Source: Cinnamomum chago
Lineage: Eukaryota > Streptophyta > Magnoliopsida > Laurales > Lauraceae
Assembly (NCBI GenBank): GCA_038049695.1
Contig: CP142454.1
Coordinates: 16,190,501-16,254,500 of the forward strand
Direction: 5' to 3'
Length of the DNA stretch: 64,000 nt
Numbering within the stretch: position 1 is the stretch's first letter; every line of letters starts with the position of its first letter. Positions 23,502 through 34,600 of the stretch are shown here, one piece after another. The notes beneath the pieces were generated by a model. It was not told where the DNA came from and ran no database searches. It saw only the letters and a list, made by a program, of their open reading frames with translations. The position numbers were made by a program, and so were the translations under genes.

Positions 23502-24966
23502 AGGTTGCTCGATGGTTCCGGGTTGACATCATACTTAGGATGGACCTTTTATAGTCTTGATTTTTCTATCATATCATCTAGTACTATCCATAAGCTCAAT
23601 TTAAGTTTTGCAAATCGTAAAAGTGGATAAGGAGCCCGGAATGTCTTCAAACTCAAGGAGTACCAAGTCATTTCCATAATCGACATACGGGACCCCTATT
23701 CACTCAAATAGATCTTAAAACCATTATCTTTCCCGAATTGGTATAGTTCATTATATTCTTCATTCCAAGAATTTCATTTCATGAATTGTTTCCCTGATAG
23801 CATTGATGTACACTTGAAATGGTTACTTGACCTGAAGTGCATTGCACCACATGATATGTCAGTGTGCCCTTGAGCACCCCCGTCTTGCCCGTTTGATTAG
23901 GTATTTGTACTTGATTTACTTGCATCGTCTCGATCGTATTTGACCTATGAGTCGGCACCACTAAGCTTGGATAACCCTGTTGGTCTGATCCACCGACTTG
24001 GAGATCCCCCTCTTGTCCCGCCAGCTGCAGCTTGGATCCCGCTATCCGATCATTACCGTGGTCTTGTCCCGATGCCGCAGATTGCTACTGTGGTCCCCGA
24101 TGCCCGGCTCGCTACCGTGGTCATGTATAGTATTGTATATGCATATGTATTTATATGAGATCCCATGTTTCTCCTCACCTCGAGTGACTGAGATCAGGGC
24201 CTAGTTATTGCTTTATCACCTTGGTGATAGAGGACTTAGCTTCGTGTGGTCGCCATCTTGCTTGTTCCCAATCCCTTGATTACCTCATATGTTTTATCTT
24301 GTTTACATGTTTTCTAGCAAATGATTTATCTATTTTGTGAGAGTTCTTGCTTAAACAGATTTCCTTGCTTTACGAGATATTTCATCTATTATACGTTGTT
24401 GTATCTTCTCACTCTCTTGCCAGACCGTCGTGTCTGATCTTTTGCTTTGGTACTCGGGTCCCGTTGCCGGTTTCCTTGAGGAGGAGCCGGAGGAGGCGGT
24501 AGTTGGGCCGCAACCTCTAGTTAAGTGGCGCGCTGACGATGTCATGTAGACATCGGGTTGCTACAAGAGGCGTAACATTTTGGGGAGAAGTTATTAACCA
24601 TTCTTTTGGGTTATTATTTTGTAATATTGGCCTTTGTTGGCCTCTAATTTTGGGGAATGTAACTAAATGATATTTTGTCTAACTTTAACAACTTTTGGGA
24701 AACATGCTATAGATCATTGCTCTTTCTGATACAGTTTTGATATTTGGTGTTAATGCTTGCATGACTAGAGATAGTCCAACTATTTGATTTGCTACATGCT
24801 TCCGCACTCAAAAGAAACATCCATGCAAGGTTGTGATATCCTCACCGCGGACACCTGTGGGAAATTAAATAAGTGTATACTATGGATGTAGATAATCCTC
24901 ATTAATCATTATTCACTACAATTAGTCCCGATCCCGGATTGGGATTCCCGGTCCGGGGTCGCGACA

Positions 24967-25080
24967 GAAAAAAACTAAAAACCTAATTTGATTTCGTTCT
25001 TCTCTGATTTTATCTATTCTTTATGCTTAACTCTATGTAGACAATGGCTAGAACAAGCCTCAATTCAAGAGAAAAGGCAA
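24967..25080. other. Short spacer after the solo LTR
   Basis: Host or older-repeat sequence between the TSD of the outer LTR and the palindromic array. Nothing else was recognised. Confidence 0.3.
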
Positions 25081-25340
25081 GCGAAAGTTTGAAAATTTTG
25101 TTTGAAATTCAGATAAATTTATTCGAAACTCAGAAAAGTTGTTCAAAACTCAGATAAATTTATTTGAGTTTTGCCAGAAGTTCAAGTGAGCTTGCCGAAA
25201 ACTCAGATAAATTTATCTGAATTTTGGAAATTTATTTGATTTTTCGTCGAATAAATTTGTCAAAACTCAGATAAATTTATCTGAGTTTTGACAAATTTAT
25301 CTGAGTTTTTGTCCAATTTATCAGAGCTTCTGTTAAATTT
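25081..25340. repeat. Array of palindromic words with a perfect 50-bp palindrome
   Basis: The words AACTCAGATAAATTTATCTGAGTTTT and partial forms recur along the stretch. The interval 25251-25300 is a perfect 50-bp palindrome centred between 25275 and 25276: ATAAATTTGT at the left end matches ACAAATTTAT at the right, and CAAAACTCAG matches CTGAGTTTTG inside. Partial copies flank it on both sides. Confidence 0.9.
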
Positions 25341-26346
25341 ATCTGTCACCAGGCAACCTAACATGTATCTTCTAACAAGTACCTTCAGTTTTTATTTGCT
25401 TCACATTCCTTTGTTACCCTATATTTGGACTAATTTAGTTTTTTGTACCGTCTGGATTCCTTTCTACTAAGCATAAACCGAAACTCACAAACAACATTCA
25501 TTTATTCTCCCCTGTAATGGAGCAACCTATAGTTTTCTGCTTATGTGGTCATTCATAATTAGATCCTTCTTTGTTACCCCAGACATATATCTCAGTAATC
25601 ACATCTAAACTATATGTTCTTTGTAGCCTTTCCCAAATTCTCAAATATCGTGCTATCTTTCAAATCAGTTGTTGAGAGACAGAGATTTGGAAGAGACTTC
25701 AAATGAAAGAGTAAGATAAAGTAAAACCGTTTTCTTCTTTGAAGAAATGAAAGAGAGAGAATCGAAAGTCATGGTAGCGACGGAAGGTACTCTGCAACGT
25801 TACTCCATAATCATGGAAAGGAACAAAAATGGAAAATGAGAGAGAATAAGAAGGAAGGAGTTCTCTGCACAACAGAGAATAAGAGATAACTTTGCATATG
25901 AAAGAGGGTTGAAAGGGGCATATTAGTCATGAAAATATATGACGTGACATATGAGGGACTTCTCACCAATATATCTCCAGCTGTCTAGACTTTAGACATT
26001 AGGGAAAAATTGTTGTCCTTGATACCTTAGAAGACTGTGTTCAGGGACTATTGGCTAATTTACCCTATTTTTAAAGAGTCATGTGACTTGCTTTATGGGG
26101 ATGTTTTTAGTTGATAGATCAAAAGCAATGAAATAGATGAAACAAATGTTTCTATTTTTTTTACTACCTATCCCATGTGATTAGATAGCTGATAACTTTC
26201 AATGGACTTGGTTTTAGATCACTTCTATATATGATAGGCTAGTAGGCCCCATAAATGCTCTCATTGCCTATTTTATGTATGCCTTCTTAAAGATTGTTTA
26301 TTAGTTGAATATCTAATGAGAGCCCCCCTTAAAAATACCCACTTTA
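25341..26346. other. Intergenic, nothing recognised
   Basis: AT-rich sequence without a convincing coding frame or a clear repeat. Confidence 0.3.
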
Positions 26347-26565
26347 TTGGTTCCTCACATAGATGATTCCCAATAAAGTTAGACAGGAGGAAGAGAGGTC
26401 TTTCTTGGTTCCTCACATAGATGATTCCCAATGAAGTTAGACAGGAGGAAGAGAGGTCTTTCTTGGTTCCTCACATGGATGATTCCCAGTAAAGTAAGAC
26501 AGGAGGAAGAGAGGTCTTTATTGGTTCATGATTCCCAATGAAGTTAGACCGGAGGGGAGGAGAGG
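26347..26565. repeat. 58-bp tandem repeat, about 3.6 copies
   Basis: The unit begins TTGGTTCCTCACAT and contains GATTCCCAAT(A/G)AAGTTAGAC and GGAGGAAGAGAGGTCTTT. Copies start at 26347, 26405, 26463 and 26521, all 58 bp apart. The last copy is shortened and runs into the neighbouring MITE. Confidence 0.9.
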
Positions 26566-26581
26566 TTTGGATGTGAATGAG

Positions 26582-26728
26582 GGATCTGGATCCCCTGGTT
26601 GGACCAATCACGGGTGTCACATGGAGGAGAGGATAGGATTTTTCTTTTTTATTGATGGAGGAGATGGAATGTGACATCTCTCTCCATGTGGCACCCCAGT
26701 TTGGTCCAAACACAGGGGATCGGTTTCC
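26582..26728. mobile_element. Foldback MITE (family A, copy 1)
   Basis: The ends GGATCTGGATCCCCTG and CAGGGGATCGGTTTCC are imperfect inverted repeats. They continue inward through TTGGACCAA/TTGGTCCAA and GTGTCACATGGAG/CTCCATGTGGCAC. A diverged relative lies near 55290-55475. Confidence 0.7.
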
Positions 26729-26979
26729 GTGGATGAGGGGCAGGCGAAATATCAGTCCAATCAAATGATCATTTTCTTTGGTTACAAAACCTCAAAAATC
26801 AATTATGATATATCATGCATCATGCAAACTCATTACTATAAAAATTAAAAACTAATGATACCTAGATTAACATAAAGTAGAATTGGTAGTATTTGGTACA
26901 AATTCAAGGGCAATTGGTATGTTTAAAGGGACTGCATTAATCCTACATGGGCCTAATATATTAAAACAAAACAGTCCAC

Positions 26980-27390
26980 CGTAAGGGCACGTTTCTTAAC
27001 ATCGGTGGGGAAGAAAAGATTTCGGACCCCACCCCTAGGAAAAGCTTTTCTATGAATCCAGAAAATTCAGTTCATTTTTGTGTCTTTTCTCATGAAAAAG
27101 CAGCCACACCCAAAAAAATAAAAACACTTGCCACAAAAAGGCTGACAGATTTCCCCCACCTTTTCCTTAGAAAAACAGCAAGAGTGGGATCATATCAAAA
27201 TCTACCAAATTTCAAAAACCAACTCTTTTTTTTAAATAAAAAAGTCAAAAAATAATTCTCTCATTCCACTAAATGATAAAAACCCATTCACTTTGTAAAA
27301 TTAAAAAATAAAATCATACCTTCTCAGCCGTACATTTTTATTTAATTCCTCTACTTTTATTCTCTCTTGATTTCACTATGCACTCCACAA
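26980..27390. mobile_element. Possible MITE with AAAAAGTCAAAAA internal motif
   Basis: The sequence contains GGGCACGTTT near its left end, and internally AAAAAAGTCAAAAA, CCACTAAATGATAAAAA and TTTTATTCTCTCTTGATT. These words occur in the same order in the element at 32031-32335. Ends are not clearly inverted, so boundaries are approximate. Confidence 0.4.
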
Positions 27391-27584
27391 ATGAATTGCT
27401 CAAAAACCCCCGAAAACCAGGGACGTGAAAATTTGCCAAGTCTAAATTCTCACATCTTTCTACTTAGCATTGTGTGGGTGAGGGAATGAGACCTCAGGAT
27501 GGCTCAACATCCCAGTTTCTTTTAAAATCCTTTCTATTACATTATTCTAGAATAGGATGTAGAAACCTCCACAGGACCTTATAT

Positions 27585-27769
27585 ATATATGAGAAAAATT
27601 CAAGTAAGAGATTCCCTCACCATGTGTGGTGAGGGACTCCTCTTTTTGGGGATGCTTTAAGTACAAAAAGGTTTTTGTACTTGAAGAGAGTACATCCTTT
27701 TATACTTGAAACATCCCCAAAAAAGGAGCCTCTCACCACACATGGTGAGGGAATTCTTCACATGAATAC

Positions 27770-27810
<41 letters not shown>

Positions 27811-27975
27811 GAATGTTCAAGCGCATTCATCTCTCACCATAAGGTGAGGGATGCTTCCATAAATGGGGGATTTCAAGTACATATGATGAAGTACAAAAGG
27901 GGGATTCATGTGCAAAAAAGAGAAAGTGCCCCCACACTATGATGAGGGATGGATGCACTTGAACATTCCTATATA
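27585..27975. mobile_element. Pair of foldback MITEs inserted in TA repeats
   Basis: Element 1 (about 27590-27772) has arms ATTCCCTCACCATGTGTGGTGAGGGA and the reverse complement near 27736-27765, with an inner inverted pair GGGGATG...CATCCCC. Element 2 (about 27806-27970) has the arms AAGCGCATTCATCTCTCACCAT and GATGAGGGATGGATGCACTT. Both carry a TCACCAT..GGTGAGGG motif and both sit between (TA)n runs (27775-27806 and 27972-28002). This resembles MITE types that target TA microsatellites. Confidence 0.7.
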
Positions 27976-28670
27976 TATATAAATATAAATATATATATAT
28001 ATACTGGTTCCTAGGCGGAATCTAATGGTGTGGTCCACCAAGATAAGAATATTAGACAGTAAACCCAACCTAGTTTTAATCTAGAAGACTGTATTCATAC
28101 CTAATAACAAGGGTATTTTCTCATCATTGTGTCAACTATTGTAGTATCTTTCTCAACTTTGTTTAGACATAAGACATCATCTTAAAAGGAGTTCTCCACA
28201 GGCGAGAAGAAAGAAGACAGCCAAATTACATCACAACTGAAAATTTCAACGTGACTTGTCTACAGAAAGAGGCCAAAATGGCTCCAAAACCAATTCAGAA
28301 GGAACTATCACTTAGCTTGGGATTCCTTTTAACAACCAACTTATTTAAAGTTCAATTTCCCAATCACACAATCAAGATAACATGGCCGTGTAATCAGCTA
28401 CTGGCTGACTCTGGTCAACTTAGAAATCAATCATCCCAGAATTGAATGATAAAACATGGGCATCAAAGCAATTACAATGCCCCATAGGATAGAGCAACTT
28501 CCCTATATACACAATGAAGTGTCTATAAACTAGTTAAAAATATCAGCACAACCAACATGTTATCATAAATAATACAAGAAACTCTATCAATAATAGAGGT
28601 TAGCCTCTACCCTTGATAGAAAAGAAGAGAATGGACCTTCAGCTATATAAACAAGCCCATGAATACAATA

Positions 28671-31600
28671 CTAAAAATTATCGTTACTCTTAACAAAGAA
28701 CGTGTCAATGGGAAGATACTTGCCACCTTCTGAAGATGACTTTTGCTTCTTACGTGTTTCTCTGCCATGCTGAGCCTTTTGAACAAGCCTGACAAGAGGG
28801 GCACAAATCTGAAGTCAATGCTTGAAAGGGGAAAAAATCCAATAAATTTACTACATGCAAGAAGAAATATTCATGCTATACACAAGGATTCTCTTTTGTA
28901 TCAATATATTGTAAATGAGGAACCAATGATTGTTAGACTCCATCAGCTGGCCTGGGGCTACTAGAGCTGCACTTAGAATGATGAGAAACGTTGTGAAATC
29001 TTTCGGTCTTGATTTTAAAACCAATAGGTGTCTAAGAAACAAGTAGGAACGGAGAAAAATCCACAAGGGTGACCATATTCTTTAAGCTTGGACCCAATTC
29101 CTACACAGATGGAAATATTATTTCTTTCCAATGTTTTTTAAATGAAATGGTATATGCATGAAAACTACTTATTGCTGTAAAATGCCGCATACAAGAAAAG
29201 GCCACTACCTCTGCTTCCGCACAAGGTCTCTTGAGTTGCTGTTCATGGATTCCTCCTTCTGAAGCGTCTCTGCAAAATGATAGTCAGAGTGTTCTTGCCT
29301 TTCCTCAACAAAGCTTGGGGGTATTTCAATTCCACATATAGAGCATATATAGCCGTCTATCCAGAAAGATTGTTCTTCTCGACTGCATCCCACCTTGGCT
29401 GAGTGATTATTCATTTTCATTTCTTCATGGTTGCGGGCCTCAGAATGTCTAGAAGAAGAAGAATCTTCAGACTCCATTGTTTGCAGCACATCAATTTCTT
29501 GATATGGTGTGGCATTGGCTGCCAAGTTAGGAATAACCAACTGTAAAACCAGAAATAGATAAATAGATAATAGGGGATTACTATTCAAATTTTCGTCAAA
29601 AAGAAGGAATCTGATTAGAATGGCAGAGAAATAAAACATACATTAGAAGGATATTTAGCCAAAAATTTGAATAATAAAAATATTATTACAAATAATTTAT
29701 ACAACATTGGTTATTTATTAGAATTTGAAACCCATGACCAAGAATGGTTAACTTTGGCATGCGCAAATGCAATCAATAACATCCCAGATCAGAAAAACTT
29801 TTTGTTCTTGTGGCCAAGCAGGAAATTGCCCAGGAAATAAGTTGAATTGTAAAAAAGTAGCCATAAAAAAGATGAAAATTTGAACAATATATCTGGCTGT
29901 TTTCAGTTTGTCATCAAAATACATGCACCAAATTGTCAATGTTTTTCAGAACATTTTTCCTTTTTTCATTCTTGTATTCAGGGCGGCTGCTAGCTCAACT
30001 GGTAAGGACATCAAAATCATCCCTGAGGGAGGTAGAACAGTGGAATTGAGCACTGGTTGATGCAGGGGATACCAACCAGTGCTCTCTGGACAGATAGGGA
30101 TAGATTTTATTTTTATTATTTTCATGGTAAGCTAAGAATTTCTGGACCCTGGTAGAGATTTTCTTTCCAGTTACAAACTAGAGTTCCCACAGTCCATTAT
30201 GGGCCAACAAAAACAGCACTATTTAAATTTGTTTTCCTCATTTTCATTTTAAATGCTTTCGACTAATTATTTGGGTTCTCTATTTTTCATTTTAAATTGC
30301 TTTATTACTTTCTGAAATATTTTCCCAAATAATCCTAGAACGTGTCACTGATCCACCAATAAAATAGAAAAAGGTAATGATATAGATGGCATAATTTATT
30401 TTACTTTCTGAAGTATGATAGAGAAAAAGAGGCAGTAGTAGTATCACTTCTGTGAGAAAGCATAGGCAGTGTCAAAGGTAGCGAAGGACAGCAGCTAATG
30501 CATTGCACAACTTTAATCCAGCAGTACAGATCGAAGAGTGATCGGCAAGTTCCTAACAGAAGGTTTGAACTGAATTACAAACCTGGGAAGGATGCTCTTC
30601 GTCTTTCAAAGGTCTAAAGCTTCTGTGGTTCAAAGCAACACTATCAGTGGTGTAGCACTTGTGTCCAAGATAAGACAGATGGTCAGAATCTGAACGCCCA
30701 ACAAAATCATATGAGGCGCAATGTTGATGGCAACCATCATCTGGGAGATAAGTCACACGGTCATCAATAGGATGATACATTCCCTTATCATTTGCCTCTG
30801 AACCTGATAAGTTGCTTCCACTAGTAGAATTCAATGAAGCATCTCCCCAGATAACAAAGTTTGCAAGAGTTTTTTGCATCGGATCAACATCTTTGAACTG
30901 TGACATGCGCAAACCTTCCAAAAGAATTATATTACCAATATCATATTGAGATAAGTATTTGCAGAATAATATAAGGTAGATAGACAGTATAGTTATCGTA
31001 AAACACTCAATGAGTGGCATAAATGACACCAACAATATTAAACTAGCAGTTATAAATAAATAAATAACACAATATTAAACTAGCAGTAGCACACATCACC
31101 ATCCCCAAATACCAATTTGTGAAATGCGTAGAGGTAGAGTATTATCTCTGTAAAGAAGTAGATTCAGTTTGGTTAGGCATGTTTTTACAGCTGGCCGTCA
31201 CCCTACACCAACTCCCTCTCTAATTATAGACAAAGAGGACTTGATCATGGGATAATCAAATGGGCCAACATACAAAGCACCACATAATGCTCACAAAGGG
31301 ACCATCAAATGGGTGGGCATCAAAAGAGAGGCAATCTCAGTTGGGCGAATAGTCTGAAATAGCACAGATCATCAGAATCTTTATTGGCAATGACAAAAAT
31401 CATGTTAATCAAAAGTTGCTGTAACCCATCTCAGAGACAAGGCTATCTCCGCTAGTAATGAAAGCTCCCCACCGATACCAAGTTGGACTCATTGCAGTCA
31501 AGAGAGGCTGGTTCATGAAATAAATCCTTAGCATGATTCATTTCAGATTAGTGTGTCGCTGAGTTTCCAATGACAAAGCTGATTATTATCTACAATGTGC

Positions 31601-34600
31601 TGATATTTAATACAGATTGCGGAGAAGCACATGAAGATCACATGGTGGGCAGGCTTTGGCATATATGGAAGCCTTTGATCTAGCACATGGGATCGGAACC
31701 CATGCCTACGGATTCAGGTCTGTTTGGTAGCCCAAAACAGGCCTTTTAATGGAACCAAATCAGTTAATTAATCCATACAAGCAGCCCCCTGTAATGGACA
31801 GTTGACGGGATTGGAAAAATTACTAGGCCTTTGGCCTCAAAGGGGATCGCCACTCGCCAGCCTTTGGGCCTGTGCCAAATCCAAGTGAGCCTGATGGAAT
31901 GGCCGCCCTACCCTAATGGCCCAGACGACCAGCCCCAAATAGTCCGTCATTTGACTGTCATTTCATATTGCTTTAACTTCTGAACATTGGACAGCTTTTC
32001 TACGGGCAAGAGCTTGGGTACTTCAAAGATCGGGCCCGTCTGGCACTTTACTAGTTTAGTAAAAGTCAAGTAAAGCCTTCATTTTTCAGACAAGGGGTCA
32101 ACATCAAAAGTACACTTTTTCAAAATTCCCTCTTTATTTTTCAAAAAAAAAGTCAAAAAGCAACCTACTTTCTCCACTAAAAGACAAAAAAACTCCACTT
32201 TTCTATATAAAAAGTCAAAAAGATTCCATACCAAACAACTAAAAACAAAATATCATAACCCACTAATATTTTATTCTCTCTTGATTTGATGCTTTACTTT
32301 ATCTTTATTTTACGGTAAAATTACCAAACGAGCGGGCTGCATCTAAGAGATTAATCTGAGTTTTATGCAATTTTCTTGGATTTCTCTCTTTGAATGTGAT
32401 TAAGTTTGCTGGATTTTCTGTTATTTTATATTCTTGGCATTGTTTTCAAAGTAACAAGGCTGAGGGACAGTTTTTACAGCAGTTCCATTGCAAAATGTGA
32501 GCTGGCAGTCGGGTTTTCTTGAACCTGTGATGGCATCAGTATTCACCTGGATGTTTTCTTGTCACTCTACCAAATTAGCATTACACTATGGGGTTTTGAT
32601 TCAGAGAATTCTCTAGGTGATCTCTGATGCCGAATTCCAATGTATATGGATTAAATTTAACTTGCCCTTCTTGGTATACTGGCTGGGAGGGGGGCGTAAA
32701 TTGCGTGTTTCAATTATCATTAACTTATAGTTTACCAATTTCCCTAACCACACTTGGGTGGAGGGGGTCAAGGATCAGGTTTCATTTCCTTGATCACTCA
32801 ACCTCATGGATGATGGACCAGAGCACCTTTGCACTTCAACTTGCTTTCACATACCTTAACCTAGGAACTAAGACTCCAATTCTGACATCAACTGGAAGTG
32901 CAACTTATATCAGTGCTGCAAGTCTGCAGCATCCACACTGATCAGCACTGAAGCTGCAGGCAGAAGAATGCACACATGGACAAAGAACATCCAAGAAGAG
33001 CTTGAAATGGGAACAAAAGTTAATCTCCTTGTCACCAAGGAAAGAAACTCATGGAGTCAAGGTATTCAGAACTATTAAGCATTCAGGTAACTATTTAAAG
33101 GCCGGTGGATTCAAATTTGGACAGCCCGCCATCATGTTGCGCAGTCATTGAGATCTATTTAACAGTGAATCACAAAACAAGTTAAATTTAGTGCTTATCC
33201 AGACACTCAAGCATTGGACTTCAGACACCAACACATCAATTAAAAATTTTCAGCAGAGGACTCCATACCAATCAACCTTACAGAAAGAGGGAGTTCCGCC
33301 TTCAGCAACTTGGATGCATGATTTAAGATATCCTCCCTTGAGCTAAAATATCTTTGTAAAGATACAGCTCTAGTTCGAACCTGCAGATTGTATATTTGTC
33401 AGGAAAGCAAAATGCCGACCATCAAGGTATTGCTAAAAGAGCTTCTATTGTTAGATGGAACATAAAGAACACATACATGTAACTCATTTTAATATCTTAA
33501 AATTTGCAGAAGTTCGAAAACCATTTCAGCAACATGCAGCAAGACGAAGAAAGCTTTAAAACAAAAAAAAAAAAATTAAATTAAATACTAAAAAATAAAG
33601 AAAGAAAAAGAGAAAGAACTAAGAAGAAAAAGCTCCAAGAGACCTCAAAAGATGCGGTCTTCAATTTTAGCGTCAATGTCCGACCTTTGAGACCTTCCTT
33701 TAGTAAGTCATTCGATAATGTTTCTGAAATATCCGCTGCAAGTAAAAAGTTATAGAGATCAGAACTTCTGGTGGTTACTTATTTTTAATGCCATGATATA
33801 AATAAGAAAACACCCAACAATAACGCAATAACCAAGAATTGTAACTTGAAATGAAATATTGTTAAAAGACTCTTTAGATCAACAATTTTAACAAATAATA
33901 ATGATCCCAGTTCTAGAGATCATAGGAAGCACTAGTTTCAAAAGATCTAGACAGAGGTATCACAAGCATAAAGTTCACCAACTTATCAATACCATCATCA
34001 AGCCAAACCTTTCTTTCCTTTTTTCATACTAAATCAAGTCAAAGCTTTCTTCAAGTGATATGAAACTGATTTATGGATAGATCACATGACGTTTTCACAA
34101 CTAAAGTTAAAAGGACAAAAAAAAGACTTCATCATTGTGGACAGTATATCAGCTGCACATTGGTTCCCTTTGTCCGCATGGTTAAAGGTCTCTAATCTAG
34201 ACACAGACTTGTCCATCATGTCAGGCCTAATCCAGCCTCAGCCCAGAAATTAGACTCAGACCAACCTATTTGCAAAACATAATGCCGACCTGTATTAATT
34301 GTTAGATATGACAGCCTGGGTAGGGACTCCAAGCATACATGGGGCCAGGCCCATCCTGTTTAGCTATCTGGCCAGAGAATAGACCAGAACCCAGCCAACA
34401 GGCTTAAAAGCACTCTGGTTGGGCTTGGACCAGCACCAGTAACCAGAGTAGGAACTCTTCTTCTTTTTTTACTTAGCATTTAACAATATCATGCTTTATT
34501 TTCCAATTATCCTTCTCTAACAAATAATTGACAACCCTATACAAAACCAATCAGTAAATAAAGATATCATAGAGTAGGACAGATAAAGTCTGAGATAAAC

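Larger units (their letters stand above)
18071..24966. mobile_element. Long solo LTR (about 3.06 kb) interrupted by a nested solo LTR
   Basis: It starts TGTAAGACCCCGACCC and ends GTCCGGGGTCGCGACA, with near-inverted termini of TG...CA type. It is flanked by the 5-bp direct repeat GAAAA (18066-18070 and 24967-24971). Removing the nested insertion (19675-23501 plus one TSD copy) leaves about 3,064 bp without any gag or pol frame, so this is best read as a solo LTR. Landmarks: a CT-rich block (18598-18770), a strong donor-like AAAGGTAAGTAA at 18839-18850, a GATCGATC palindrome island (19281-19418), and GC-rich sequence after an acceptor-like TTGCCAG near 24421. Long LTRs of this kind are known from Tekay/Del-type chromoviruses. 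The family assignment is inference. Confidence 0.8.
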
